Source of the DNA: Parvularculaceae bacterium
GTDB taxonomy: Bacteria; Pseudomonadota; Alphaproteobacteria; Caulobacterales; Parvularculaceae
Assembly (NCBI GenBank): GCA_028284065.1
Contig: JANQSJ010000003.1
Location: forward strand, 62,001 to 126,000
Length of the DNA stretch: 64,000 bases
Direction of reading: 5' to 3'
The notes beneath the pieces were generated by a model that ran no database searches, was not told the DNA's origin, and was given only the letters and a program-made list of their open reading frames with translations. Of this stretch, positions 1 to 8,142 are shown one piece after another; the first letter of the stretch is position 1; every line of letters starts with the position of its first letter. The position numbers were made by a program, and so were the translations under genes.

Positions 1-220
1 CATAATCGTTCTCTACGCGCATATTGCAGCCGCAATACCAGCACAACCGCCGGCAGAACGGCACATGGACGTAAACGGATAATGGCTCGTATGGCTCGAC
101 GCGATCGAGCCGTTCGGCGTAGGCGTCCGCGCCGACGTCGGGGGTGAACTTCAGCGCCGTCGGGTAACTGGTGTATCGCGGGGCGTGAACGCCCAGGTAA
201 CGCCGCCATTCTTTTTTCAT
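1..220 (-). CDS. hemN: oxygen-independent coproporphyrinogen III oxidase HemN, N-terminal part
   Basis: Only the first 73 codons lie in the window; the gene runs off the left edge. The translation shows the HemN opening motif PRYTSYPTA (residues 14-22), then VYVHVPFC and a radical-SAM cluster motif CX3CX2C (C56, C60, C63) in FCRRLCWYCGC. HemN uses SAM radical chemistry to decarboxylate coproporphyrinogen III to protoporphyrinogen IX without oxygen, in the cytoplasm. The gene diverges from ompW. No Shine-Dalgarno sequence precedes the ATG. An FNR/FixK-like box lies 35 bp upstream of the ATG, so the transcript may be leaderless or nearly so. This fits oxygen-controlled expression. The family call is firm; the start is less so. 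Confidence 0.9.
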   Translation of the reverse strand, partial: MKKEWRRYLGVHAPRYTSYPTALKFTPDVGADAYAERLDRVEPYEPLSVYVHVPFCRRLCWYCGCNMRVENDY

Positions 221-254
221 GGGCAGAAGCCTATGGCGCGGCCAGCGCCCATTC

Positions 255-268
255 ATGACCTAGGTCAA
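255..268. promoter_or_regulatory. FNR/FixK-type box, hemN-proximal
   Basis: ATGAC-CTAG-GTCAA fits the CRP/FNR-family half-site pattern TTGAY-N4-RTCAA with one mismatch in the left arm; the core TGACCTAGGTCA is a perfect 12-bp palindrome. It sits in the divergent hemN/ompW intergenic region, on the hemN side. FNR, FnrL or FixK control of hemN is known in proteobacteria; binding here is inferred. Confidence 0.6.
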
Positions 269-334
269 ACTAGGTGAAAAGCGCGATGGACCGCATCGCG
301 TCCGGTCCGCACGCCGCAGATTTCTGCGTCGTAG

Positions 335-348
335 CTGACGTAGGTCAA
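335..348. promoter_or_regulatory. FNR/FixK-type box, ompW-proximal
   Basis: CTGAC-GTAG-GTCAA has the same half-site pattern and 4-bp spacer as the box at 255-268. A weak -10 (CGTAAT, 367-372) follows at a distance that would put the box near -38 to -41 of the ompW transcript, a class II activation position. OmpW is an anaerobically induced porin in enterobacteria under FNR. Confidence 0.55.
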
Positions 349-443
349 AAACGCCGCCGCAAACGTGCGTAATCGACACCCATCTTCAGTTGTCCGATTG
401 AGCTAGTTGATACGCAAAGACTGGCTCATTAGTCCGAAGGGAA

Positions 444-1100
444 ATGAAAATGGTCCGCGCAACACTAATTGCAACGCTTCTCGCCGCCTCCTCGCTTCAA
501 AGCGCCGCGGCCGAGCAGGGCGACTTTCTGGTTCGGCTTCGCGGGATTGTGGTCGCGCCGACCGCCCAGTCCAGCGACGTGCTGCCTTCATTCCCCGGCG
601 GCCAGGTGGACGTCGAAAACGGCTTGTCGCCGGAGCTCGACTTCACCTATTTCCTCACGAATAATATCGGCGTCGAGCTGATCGCCGCGACGACGGCGCA
701 TTCGGTCGTCGGCGAAGGCGCGCTTGGCCCTGTCGGCGACATCGCCGAGCTGATGGTGCTGCCGCCCACGCTGACGTTCCAGTATCATTTCAATCCGGAA
801 GGCGCGTTCCGTCCCTATGTCGGCGTCGGCGTCAACTGGTCGATATTCTACAGCGAAGAGGCGTCGCCGGCCCTCGTCAACGCGGTGGGCCCGACCGACG
901 TCGCCGTCGACGACAGCGTCGGCGTCGCCTATCAGGCGGGCTTCGACATCCCCATGGGCGATCGCTGGGTCTTCAACGCCGACGTCAAGTGGATCCAGAT
1001 CGACACCACCGCAACGCTGACGTCAGGCGCGGCGGTCAACACCGTCGACATTGACCTTGACCCGATCGTCGCCGGCATCGGCATCGGCTATCGGTTCTAA
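444..1100 (+). CDS. ompW: OmpW family outer membrane protein
   Basis: 218 residues, near the usual OmpW length. A signal peptide (about residues 1-23, ending SAAA) is followed by alternating beta strands and the family-type stretch LPPTLTFQYHF and FRPYVGVGVNW. The C-terminus is GYRF, with the terminal Phe typical of BAM-inserted outer membrane proteins. OmpW forms an 8-stranded barrel with a hydrophobic channel for small nonpolar molecules. The Shine-Dalgarno-like GAAGGGA (436-442) almost touches the ATG at 444 and is better spaced from the ATG at 450, so translation may begin two codons later. A FNR-type box upstream suggests induction at low oxygen. Confidence 0.88.
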   Translation: MKMVRATLIATLLAASSLQSAAAEQGDFLVRLRGIVVAPTAQSSDVLPSFPGGQVDVENGLSPELDFTYFLTNNIGVELIAATTAHSVVGEGALGPVGDIAELMVLPPTLTFQYHFNPEGAFRPYVGVGVNWSIFYSEEASPALVNAVGPTDVAVDDSVGVAYQAGFDIPMGDRWVFNADVKWIQIDTTATLTSGAAVNTVDIDLDPIVAGIGIGYRF

Positions 1101-1248
1101 GGGACTGGTCGCCGACGCTTCGGGGGTCCGGGCTGACGCGTCCTGCTGCGCGCAGGCGCGCGCCCGGCTTCCCGGCGATGGCGAAGCGGCGTATTCAATT
1201 CTCTGACGCTCAGTTGACTGTTGGATCGGTTGGATATGGAGAGTCGTT

Positions 1249-1788
1249 ATGCGGAATAACGCCTTTCGCGCTTTCGTCGTCGCCGCGGCGACGCTCGCGG
1301 CCTGCGGCGGCGAATCGGCGAACGACGCGCCGCATTCGACGCAGCGCGCGCCCGTTGCGCCAGCCGAGCCGCTGACCTCCACGAGGGTCGAAATGGACGC
1401 GGCGCGCGGCAGGGCGTTGTTCGTCGAAAAAGGCTGCGTTTTGTGCCATGCCGTGAACGGGGTCGGCGGCCGCGCCGGACCGCCGCTCGACGCCGCGCCA
1501 AGCGACAGCCCGGCGGACCCGGTGGCGTTCGCCGCCCGAATCTGGCGCGGCGCCCCGGCGATGGTCGAGCTGCAGAGCCTTGAGCTTGGCTACGTCATCA
1601 ATCTAAGCCCTGAAGACATTCGCCACCTCGCCGCCTTCGCCGGAGACGCGGCGGCGCAATCCCTCCTGTCGAAGGAGGACCTGCCGACGGCGCTCGCCGA
1701 CGCGGTTCTGGACGAAGACTTTTGGGCCGCCGAGGACTGGCGAGAGTTTCTGCGCCGCGGACAGGAGTTAATGCCCGACGAAGAATAA
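1249..1788 (+). CDS. c-type cytochrome lipoprotein
   Basis: 179 residues. The N-terminus has a hydrophobic segment and a lipobox (LAAC, Cys19), so a periplasm-facing lipoprotein is likely. One haem-binding motif CVLCH occurs at residues 63-67 after RGRALFVEKG, typical of class I cytochrome c; Met105 is the best candidate axial ligand. The last 50 residues are acidic and contain no further motif. It probably carries electrons in the envelope, but its partner is not evident. A Shine-Dalgarno GGAGAG precedes the ATG. It lies alone between ompW and a diguanylate cyclase. Confidence 0.8.
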   Translation: MRNNAFRAFVVAAATLAACGGESANDAPHSTQRAPVAPAEPLTSTRVEMDAARGRALFVEKGCVLCHAVNGVGGRAGPPLDAAPSDSPADPVAFAARIWRGAPAMVELQSLELGYVINLSPEDIRHLAAFAGDAAAQSLLSKEDLPTALADAVLDEDFWAAEDWREFLRRGQELMPDEE

Positions 1789-1886
1789 CGCATACGCATT
1801 AAAGCTACGGCGCATAGATCAGCGCGTCCGGTTCGCTGAAAGCCGCTTGTGCTGATTCGTTTCCGGACTCTGGACTGGAATCAGCT

Positions 1887-1903
1887 GCGCCTTGAGGCGC
1901 TTT
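1887..1903 (+). terminator. possible weak terminator after cytochrome gene
   Basis: A GCGCC-TTGA-GGCGC hairpin followed by only three T lies about 100 bp after the cytochrome c stop. The stem is short and the T run poor, so this is tentative. Confidence 0.25.
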
Positions 1904-1999
1904 AATCGACATCCGCTGTGCGCGAAGCTCCCTATTAACCAATAAATCCTATCAATATCGCTTTGGTATTCTGTCCTGTGTCCAAGGGGGACGTCGAAC

Positions 2000-3034
2000 A
2001 TGACCGCTTTAAGCAAACGCGCTTCGCTTGACGCAGCTGAGAAGGCGATCGGCGTCATCCGCGAAAATGACGGTGAAGTGACGACGCCGTCCTTTGAACT
2101 CTGGTTCACGCATTTCTCGGGCGTCAATCCGGGCCTCTCCGACGCTCTGGAGAAGGCCCTGACCGAACGCGGCGCGCTCGACGACGCGGCGCTCCAGTCG
2201 CTGCATGCTGAATTCCTCGGCGGCGCCGGCCCCTCCGACAAGATCGCGGCGCTGACCACCGCCATATGCGACCGGGTCTCCGCCGTCGGCGATGCAATGG
2301 CGGGAAGATCTGAAGACTATCGCTCTTACTCGGACGCCCTCGCAGACGCGCTCAGCCGCTTTGACGACGCGTCGCAAAAGGGCGAAATGAAGCCGCTCGT
2401 CTCAGCGCTGACGGACGCGACCCGCGTGATGGCGACGAAGAACGCGGAGCTTCGCCAGCAATTGTCGGACGCGGACGAAGAGCTGTCGACAATGCGCGAG
2501 AACATTCGCTCCATCCAGTCAGAGGCGCTGACTGACGGCCTCACAGGCGTTGCGAATCGCAAGCATTTTGATCAGTTCATGGACGAGACCCTCAAGGCGT
2601 GCGCCGAAGCGGAGCTGCCGAGCTGCCTCGTTATCGGCGATGTCGATCACTTCAAGTCATTCAATGACCAATGGGGACACCAGGTCGGCGACACCGTGCT
2701 GAAGCTTGTCGCCGGCATCCTGTCGGCAAACGTGAAGGGTCGCGACCTTGTCGCGCGCTATGGCGGCGAGGAGTTTGCGATTATCCTCCCGGACACGACC
2801 TTGCCGGACTCCGTAAAGCTCGCCGACAGGCTGCGCGCCGAAATCGCCAAACGCCGCCTCACCAAGCGCCACACGAATGAAACGATCGGCCATGTGACGA
2901 TCTCATTCGGCGTCGCCCAATTGCGTCCGGGCGAAGACGCCGGCGCCGCCATCGAACGCGCCGACCGGGCCCTTTACAGGGCGAAAGACACAGGCCGCAA
3001 CCGCGTCGTCGGAGAGACCGAACTCGAATCCTGA
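2000..3034 (+). CDS. diguanylate cyclase (GGDEF domain)
   Basis: 344 residues. The C-terminal half (about 175-340) is a GGDEF domain: LTDGLTGVANRKHFD, GDVDHFKSFND, the catalytic RYGGEEFAIILPD and the closing ADRALYRAKDTGRNRV. It should make cyclic-di-GMP from two GTP in the cytoplasm. The allosteric I-site normally reads RxxD nine residues before GGEEF; here it is KGRD, so product inhibition may be weak. The first 170 residues are soluble, predicted helical, with no sensory domain I recognise and a probable coiled coil (about 140-175) leading into the catalytic domain. AAGGGGG upstream fits the ATG. Confidence 0.92.
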   Translation: MTALSKRASLDAAEKAIGVIRENDGEVTTPSFELWFTHFSGVNPGLSDALEKALTERGALDDAALQSLHAEFLGGAGPSDKIAALTTAICDRVSAVGDAMAGRSEDYRSYSDALADALSRFDDASQKGEMKPLVSALTDATRVMATKNAELRQQLSDADEELSTMRENIRSIQSEALTDGLTGVANRKHFDQFMDETLKACAEAELPSCLVIGDVDHFKSFNDQWGHQVGDTVLKLVAGILSANVKGRDLVARYGGEEFAIILPDTTLPDSVKLADRLRAEIAKRRLTKRHTNETIGHVTISFGVAQLRPGEDAGAAIERADRALYRAKDTGRNRVVGETELES

Positions 3035-3065
3035 CGGAACGCGCGCCTGCGCGGCGCTCCCGGCG

Positions 3066-4172
3066 TCAGCGGGCCAGCGCCTCGAACACCCCAATGCCGA
3101 TGAAGTTTCCCAGGGCGTAGCCGAGAACGCCAGTGGCGATCGCCGGGCCGGCGAGCCGGCGCCAGCCGAACAGAACGGCGTAGGCGATCGCGATCGGCGG
3201 CCCGCCAATGCAGGCCCCCGAGGCGACGATTACCTCGCCATAGTTCAGTCTGAACGCGCGCGCCGCCGCAAGCGTCAACAGCGCGTGCGCGGCGAAGATC
3301 ACCAGCACAAACGGCGCGAGCGCCGGCGGCGCCGCGAGCATTGCGCTGACGTCCGCCCCAGCCCCCAGCATAATGAAAAACGCGTACATGAAGATCGTGG
3401 CGAGCGCGGTTGCTTCGCCGAGCCGCTTCATCTGCGCGGAGAAGATCGTGGCGGCGGCCAATGTCAGCACCGTGATGAAGAGGACGCGATAGACCGCAAC
3501 GCCCGCCATCGACGCAAGCCATCCGCCGGCCGCGCACATCAACGCGGCGATCGCCAAAGACACGACAATCCCATTCACGGTGATGCTGTCATCGGTCAGC
3601 GCTCTCGCCGCCAGGGATTCGTCTTCTCCGGAAAGCTCCGCGCGTCGCCAGGGCGTCACGTTCTGAAACGCCGGCCAGCCCGCAAGGAAGCTCAGCAGCA
3701 AAAAAAACCCGATGCCAAGCGCGTTGTCGACGGCGACGGCGGCGGCGAGAAGCGAGGGCTGGCGCAGGCCCACCGCATCGGCGACGCCGGCGAAGTTTAA
3801 CGATCCGCCGGAATACGTGGCGGTGAACACGGCCGCGAGCTTCGCCTCCTCCGGGCCAAGATCGAACGCGGCCGCGCCGATGAAGGCGCCAATGACGACG
3901 CCGATGGCGCCGGCCGCGAACGCGATCAGCACGCGCCCTCCCTCCCGAACGATGCCCAACAGATCCGCCCGCAGGAGATAGAGCGCGATCGCCAGCGGCA
4001 CGAAGATCGCCCAGATCTGGTCATAGACGGGCGCGGCCTTGGGCAAGACGCCGACATTCGCCAGAAACGCCGCAATGAGGAGCACGACGACGGCGCCGGA
4101 AAGCCGCTTCCCGATCGCCGTCCGCTCACTGAGGAAGCCAAGCGCGATGATCCCGCAAACGGCGGCGATCAT
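3066..4172 (-). CDS. DUF819 family membrane protein
   Basis: 368 residues, about ten hydrophobic segments. Family-type motifs include GFLSERTAIGKRLSGAVVVL near the N-terminus and TATYSGGSLNFAGVA around residue 120. DUF819 proteins resemble sodium-coupled transporters but have no settled substrate. The ATG at 4172 lacks a Shine-Dalgarno and seems late: the in-frame codons upstream read ISLIDPQNPFA, matching the start of the family, yet contain no ATG, GTG or TTG. An ATT (4203-4205) lies 9 nt after GGAG and a CTG at 4197-4199; initiation there is possible. The gene converges on the diguanylate cyclase. Confidence 0.8.
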   Translation of the reverse strand: MIAAVCGIIALGFLSERTAIGKRLSGAVVVLLIAAFLANVGVLPKAAPVYDQIWAIFVPLAIALYLLRADLLGIVREGGRVLIAFAAGAIGVVIGAFIGAAAFDLGPEEAKLAAVFTATYSGGSLNFAGVADAVGLRQPSLLAAAVAVDNALGIGFFLLLSFLAGWPAFQNVTPWRRAELSGEDESLAARALTDDSITVNGIVVSLAIAALMCAAGGWLASMAGVAVYRVLFITVLTLAAATIFSAQMKRLGEATALATIFMYAFFIMLGAGADVSAMLAAPPALAPFVLVIFAAHALLTLAAARAFRLNYGEVIVASGACIGGPPIAIAYAVLFGWRRLAGPAIATGVLGYALGNFIGIGVFEALAR

Positions 4173-4413
4173 GGCGAAAGGGTTCTGCGGGTCTATCAGG
4201 GAAATTGCTTGGCGCTCCGGCTTAGCGGTTGAGACTAGCGCCGCGACGCCGGCTCGTTAAGTCAATGCGTGGGTCGATCACAGCGCCCGATCGCCCACCA
4301 TCGACCTTTATGGGACGCCAGGCGACGAGATGATTGCCGTTTGACTGCTGACCGGCATATCTATGGGGCCGCGCGCGGCGCATAATTCGCGTCGGCGGAA
4401 CAGGGAGAGATCG

Positions 4414-4716
4414 GTGACGCTTGAGGAGCTTACCCAGTTTTTCAAAATGATCGCGCCGCGGGCGTCCGGGCTCGGCGCTAAGCTGAAATTCGATTTTGGC
4501 GAGGATGGCGTCGTCTTCATCGACGCGACCCAGTCCCCGGCGGACGTATCGAACGAAGACGCCGACGCGGACACGACAGTCACGGTCTCTCTCCGCGACT
4601 TCTCGCGGATTATCGCCAAGGAGCTGCCAGGCGACCTCGCTTTCGCCATGGGCAAACTTCGCGTCCATGGCGATATGATGACCGGCGTACGCATCACCCA
4701 ATTCCTCAACAGGTGA
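4414..4716 (+). CDS. SCP2 sterol-binding domain-like protein
   Basis: About 100 residues from a GTG at 4414, chosen because AGGGAGAG lies 6 nt upstream; an ATG at 4363 in the same frame has no such site. The pattern (KLKFDFGEDGVVFIDA, then DADTTVTVSLRDFSRII, then AFAMGKLRVHGDM) is that of small SCP2/sterol carrier domains, which bind hydrophobic ligands such as acyl-CoAs or sterols in a cavity. It is first of three co-directional genes (9-bp gap, then a 1-base overlap) with a beta-propeller and a serine hydrolase. The ligand is unknown. Confidence 0.75.
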   Translation: MTLEELTQFFKMIAPRASGLGAKLKFDFGEDGVVFIDATQSPADVSNEDADADTTVTVSLRDFSRIIAKELPGDLAFAMGKLRVHGDMMTGVRITQFLNR

Positions 4717-4725
4717 AGACGACAG

Positions 4726-5697
4726 ATGATTTATCTGCAGAACACGATCGGCGCGGACATTCGCGTTTATGACGAGAAAGATGGATACCGCGCGAAGGGC
4801 GTGATCGATCTCGGCGACGAAATGGTGCCCGACAGCATCGTTCTTTCGGCCAACAAGAAGACGCTTTACGCGAACGGGACAAACCGCTGGGAGTTCTGGC
4901 GCGAGCCCACGACCGAGGCGCGCAGCGTCTTCGCCGCCTTCGACGCTGAGACGCTTGAGGAAAAATGGCGCGTTCCCTTGCTCGGCTCGGTGGAGCACTT
5001 CGCCGCGTCGCCCGACAAGCGCTATGTCTATAACGCCCACAATGACCGAAAGCTCGTCTCCAAGGTGGACGTCGAAACGCGGGACGTAACGCCGATCCAG
5101 ATCGCCAATCTCGGCGGGCACAAGGTGCGCGTCTCCGCCGACGGGACGCGCGTCTATGTGGGATCGATTATCTGGTCGTCGTTCGACGAAATCGATGCGA
5201 CGGCGGATGAATGGGTTCGGCATTACACGTTTGAGGATAATGTCAGGCCATTCGCGTTGTGCCCGGACGGCCGCACCGCCTATATCCAATTGTCGCGCAT
5301 GCATGGGTTTCATGTCTTTGACCTTGTCGACTGGAAGGTCGTCAAGACAGTGGATATGCCGGGGCTCGACGATGGGTCGGTTCCGCCGACGGAGGACAAG
5401 TATCCGTTTACGGTCGACCATGGCGTCGAGGTGACGCCCGATCAGAAGTATGCGATCTTTCTCGCCACCACCGGCGGCTTCGCGGCGATTTATTCCTATC
5501 CGGACCTTGAATTCGTCAAGAAGATCGAGCTCGGGCGGCAGCCGAGCTATCTGACGATCTCAGCCGACTCCAAACTCTGCTATATCAGTTGCCGGGCGTC
5601 GTGCGAATTGCGGGTCATCTCCCTGGAGACGCTGGAGACGGTCCACATTCTCGAACGCGCCGGCGCCTTCCCGCAGCGGGTCTGCGTCGACCACTGA
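4726..5697 (+). CDS. YVTN-type beta-propeller protein
   Basis: 323 residues without a signal peptide, so probably cytoplasmic. Repeated blade motifs such as ANKKTLYANG, SPDKRYVYNAH, SADGTRVYVGS, CPDGRTAYIQL, TPDQKYAIFL and SADSKLCYISC occur every 40-60 residues, as in YVTN/lactonase-like seven-bladed propellers. No catalytic residues of a defined lactonase are evident. The last codons overlap the start of the next gene (TGATG at 5695-5699), so expression is translationally coupled to the serine hydrolase. The actual role is not known. Confidence 0.7.
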   Translation: MIYLQNTIGADIRVYDEKDGYRAKGVIDLGDEMVPDSIVLSANKKTLYANGTNRWEFWREPTTEARSVFAAFDAETLEEKWRVPLLGSVEHFAASPDKRYVYNAHNDRKLVSKVDVETRDVTPIQIANLGGHKVRVSADGTRVYVGSIIWSSFDEIDATADEWVRHYTFEDNVRPFALCPDGRTAYIQLSRMHGFHVFDLVDWKVVKTVDMPGLDDGSVPPTEDKYPFTVDHGVEVTPDQKYAIFLATTGGFAAIYSYPDLEFVKKIELGRQPSYLTISADSKLCYISCRASCELRVISLETLETVHILERAGAFPQRVCVDH

Positions 5698-7100
5698 TGC
5701 CTATCGATCAGCGCAATCCCGCACGCTGCGGCCTCTCCTGGGCGACGAAGGTCGTGGCGTCCGGCGTCTTCATCACCGGGCGAGAGCCGGACAATATCCT
5801 GAAGCTGAGCTGCGGCTGGATGGCCGCGCCCGACAGCCTGTTGAAGGAGGCGATCGAGACCAAAAACCCCGCGCCCATTCTGTCGCTTCCGATCGAAGCG
5901 GACGTCAACGCGGATGAAAAGTCCGTACGGCTCAGCCTGAACGGCGAAGAAGGCTTCGCCCGCTTCATCGGCGATCAGGGCTGCGTCATCCTCGATCGCC
6001 CGGACGACGACCTTCATTTCACGCCGAGACCTGTCGAACGCAAGCCAATAAAAGATGGTCTTTTCCCGGACGACGCCGCGGTCACGGGCGAAGAGGGCGC
6101 GACCGGCCTCGACGCGGAGAAGCTCCGCGCCGCCGTCGACGGCATGTTCGACAACCCGATGCAGTTCACGAACGCCTTTGTCGTCCTGCATGAAGGAAGG
6201 CCAATCGTCGAACGCTATCGCGCGCCGTTCGGTCCGTCGACGCAGTTTGAATCATGGTCGATGGGCAAGAGCATCGCCGCCACGCTCATCGGCGTCTGCG
6301 AACGCGAGGGGCGCGTCGATCTCGATGAGGACGGACTGTTCGATGCGTGGCGCGGCGCAGACGACAAGCGGCGCGCCATCCGCGCGCGGGATCTCCTCAA
6401 CATGGCGAGCGGCCTTCAGTTCTCCGGCAGCTATGGCAAGGACGAAGACCATTCCGTCAAATCAGAAAACGGAGTGTTCCTCGACCACATCTATGTCTAT
6501 GGCGGCGGCGTCAATTCCTTCGAGTTCAGTCGCGATAAGCCGCTCGCCGATCCGCCGGGCGCCGCCGGCCGGTACCGCAACTGCGATCCGCTGCTCGCGG
6601 TGGGCCTTGCGCGCGAACGTGCGGTCGGCGGCGACATTGAGGCGTTTCTAAACTGGCCGCAGCAGCGGCTCTATGACCGGATCGGCAGCGACGGCATGGT
6701 GCTGGAAACCGACCCTTACGGACATTTCCTGATTTCAGGCCATGACTACGGCCGCGCGCGGGACTGGGCGCGGCTCGGGCAGCTCTATCTCCAGCGCGGC
6801 GCCTGGGGCGGCGACCAGATCCTGAATGAGGACTTCGTCGACTTCGTCCAGACGCCGGCGGAGAAGGCCTGGGCGCACAACCCCTATTATGGCGGCTTTT
6901 TCTGCACCAACGCCACGGGGCTGATGCCCGGCTCGCCAAAGGACGTCTTCTGGATGAGCGGCGGGGGCCTGCAGCGGACGATGATCATCCCCTCGAAAGA
7001 TCTCGTGATCGTCCGCCTCGGCCATATGTCCGGCGCGATCTTCGGCGTCGAGGACACGCTGAACGAGACTGTCGCCGCGATCGCCGCACTTGTGGCCTAG
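5697..7100 (+). CDS. serine hydrolase, beta-lactamase/6-aminohexanoate-dimer hydrolase-like
   Basis: 467 residues from the ATG at 5697, which overlaps the upstream stop by one base. The C-terminal two thirds is a class C beta-lactamase-fold hydrolase: SMGK (Ser188, Lys191) is the SxxK nucleophile motif, and GRYRNCDPLL supplies the Tyr-x-Asn motif. NylB-like enzymes and D-aminopeptidases share this layout and cleave amides or esters. The first 130 residues form an extra domain not typical of the minimal fold. No signal peptide is seen, so it appears cytoplasmic. Substrate unknown. Confidence 0.8.
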   Translation: MPIDQRNPARCGLSWATKVVASGVFITGREPDNILKLSCGWMAAPDSLLKEAIETKNPAPILSLPIEADVNADEKSVRLSLNGEEGFARFIGDQGCVILDRPDDDLHFTPRPVERKPIKDGLFPDDAAVTGEEGATGLDAEKLRAAVDGMFDNPMQFTNAFVVLHEGRPIVERYRAPFGPSTQFESWSMGKSIAATLIGVCEREGRVDLDEDGLFDAWRGADDKRRAIRARDLLNMASGLQFSGSYGKDEDHSVKSENGVFLDHIYVYGGGVNSFEFSRDKPLADPPGAAGRYRNCDPLLAVGLARERAVGGDIEAFLNWPQQRLYDRIGSDGMVLETDPYGHFLISGHDYGRARDWARLGQLYLQRGAWGGDQILNEDFVDFVQTPAEKAWAHNPYYGGFFCTNATGLMPGSPKDVFWMSGGGLQRTMIIPSKDLVIVRLGHMSGAIFGVEDTLNETVAAIAALVA

Positions 7101-7116
7101 GAGGCCGCATTTGCCT

Positions 7117-8142
7117 TCATCTAGAGCGGCGGCCATAGGGCGCGCCGAGAACCGCGAGCGCGATGACGATGATTGCGCCACTGATGAAATCTTGCGCCGG
7201 CGGCGCCGCGGAGACGCCGATCGCCGCGCCGATCGCCGCGCCGCCCATGCCCCCGAGGAGGCTCGCCGCGCGATTGACCGGGACGGTGAAGGAATGCTCG
7301 CGCGGGTGGAGATAGACGAGCGTGCCGCCCAGCAAGACGAAGCCATATGCGAGCCCGATGGCGGCGGCCTTTAGGGACAAGCCAGGCGCGCCGGCAAAGA
7401 CGCTCCAGTCGCGCAAAAGGATCATCGCCGAAAGCAAGAGCGCGCCTGCTATAAGCGCCGTGAATTCGTACTTGGCGTAGGACGCCCGCTGGCCGGGGGA
7501 AAGCGTCTTTGCTTCCCGACTCATGATGCTAAGCCTGACCACATAGCCGAGAAGATAAACCCCGAGGACCGCGAAGAACCCCTCGCCAATTCGGTCCCGA
7601 GGCAGACCCGACAGCGAATAGAAGACGGCGCAGAGACTTAACGCCAGGGCGACGACGGAGTGTCGCCTGATCGGCCGCCTTGATGCGACGTCAATCACCG
7701 GGCTGACGATCAGGATCAAAGCGCGCATAAGCAGAAGCGCTAGCACCATGGAGACGCCGCCGAACGAAAACGCCATCACCGTCGCAATAGCGATGACGAC
7801 CGCCGCGGCCCCCGAGACCGCCGCAGTAATGCTGATCCGCGCAGCCGGCGCGCCGCGCCGTCGCGCAAGCCGGTGAAGCCCGTAGACGAAGGCGGGTACT
7901 ACGAGCATGAGCCCGGCGCACAGACCAAGGACGATCAGACGCCGTCCCTGCTCCGCGCCTACCGCCTCAATAATCGACGCCGCCACCCGATGCGTGTAGA
8001 CGCCGAACACCGCATAGCTAGCGCCGTAAAGGAGCGCCGGCCGCCAGATCGGCGCCGGCGTCCATGGCAAGCTCGCGCGATCAGGTTTCGACGCTAACTG
8101 AAGGTCCCGATCCTGAGGCGACTGCGACTTCTCGTGGATCAC
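7117..8142 (-). CDS. unrecognised polytopic membrane protein
   Basis: About 341 residues from a GTG at 8142 that overlaps the stop of the upstream permease gene (GTGA), implying coupling; a TTG at 8166 would add eight residues. There are about nine hydrophobic segments, the first around WRPALLYGASYAVFGVYTH. I do not recognise the family; the layout loosely resembles drug/metabolite-type transporters. Its coupling to an AmpG-like permease suggests a joint role in transport or envelope maintenance, which is inference only. It converges on the serine hydrolase at 5697-7100. Confidence 0.65.
   Translation of the reverse strand: MIHEKSQSPQDRDLQLASKPDRASLPWTPAPIWRPALLYGASYAVFGVYTHRVAASIIEAVGAEQGRRLIVLGLCAGLMLVVPAFVYGLHRLARRRGAPAARISITAAVSGAAAVVIAIATVMAFSFGGVSMVLALLLMRALILIVSPVIDVASRRPIRRHSVVALALSLCAVFYSLSGLPRDRIGEGFFAVLGVYLLGYVVRLSIMSREAKTLSPGQRASYAKYEFTALIAGALLLSAMILLRDWSVFAGAPGLSLKAAAIGLAYGFVLLGGTLVYLHPREHSFTVPVNRAASLLGGMGGAAIGAAIGVSAAPPAQDFISGAIIVIALAVLGAPYGRRSR

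Noticed and set aside
3034-3066. Bidirectional terminator between the diguanylate cyclase and DUF819 genes
   Set aside because: GC-rich symmetry exists around the stop, but there is no T run on either side, so I did not list it.
4222-5421. Minus-strand open frame of 399 codons opposite the SCP2 and propeller genes
   Set aside because: It overlaps two genes with recognisable protein patterns and has no motif or ribosome binding site.
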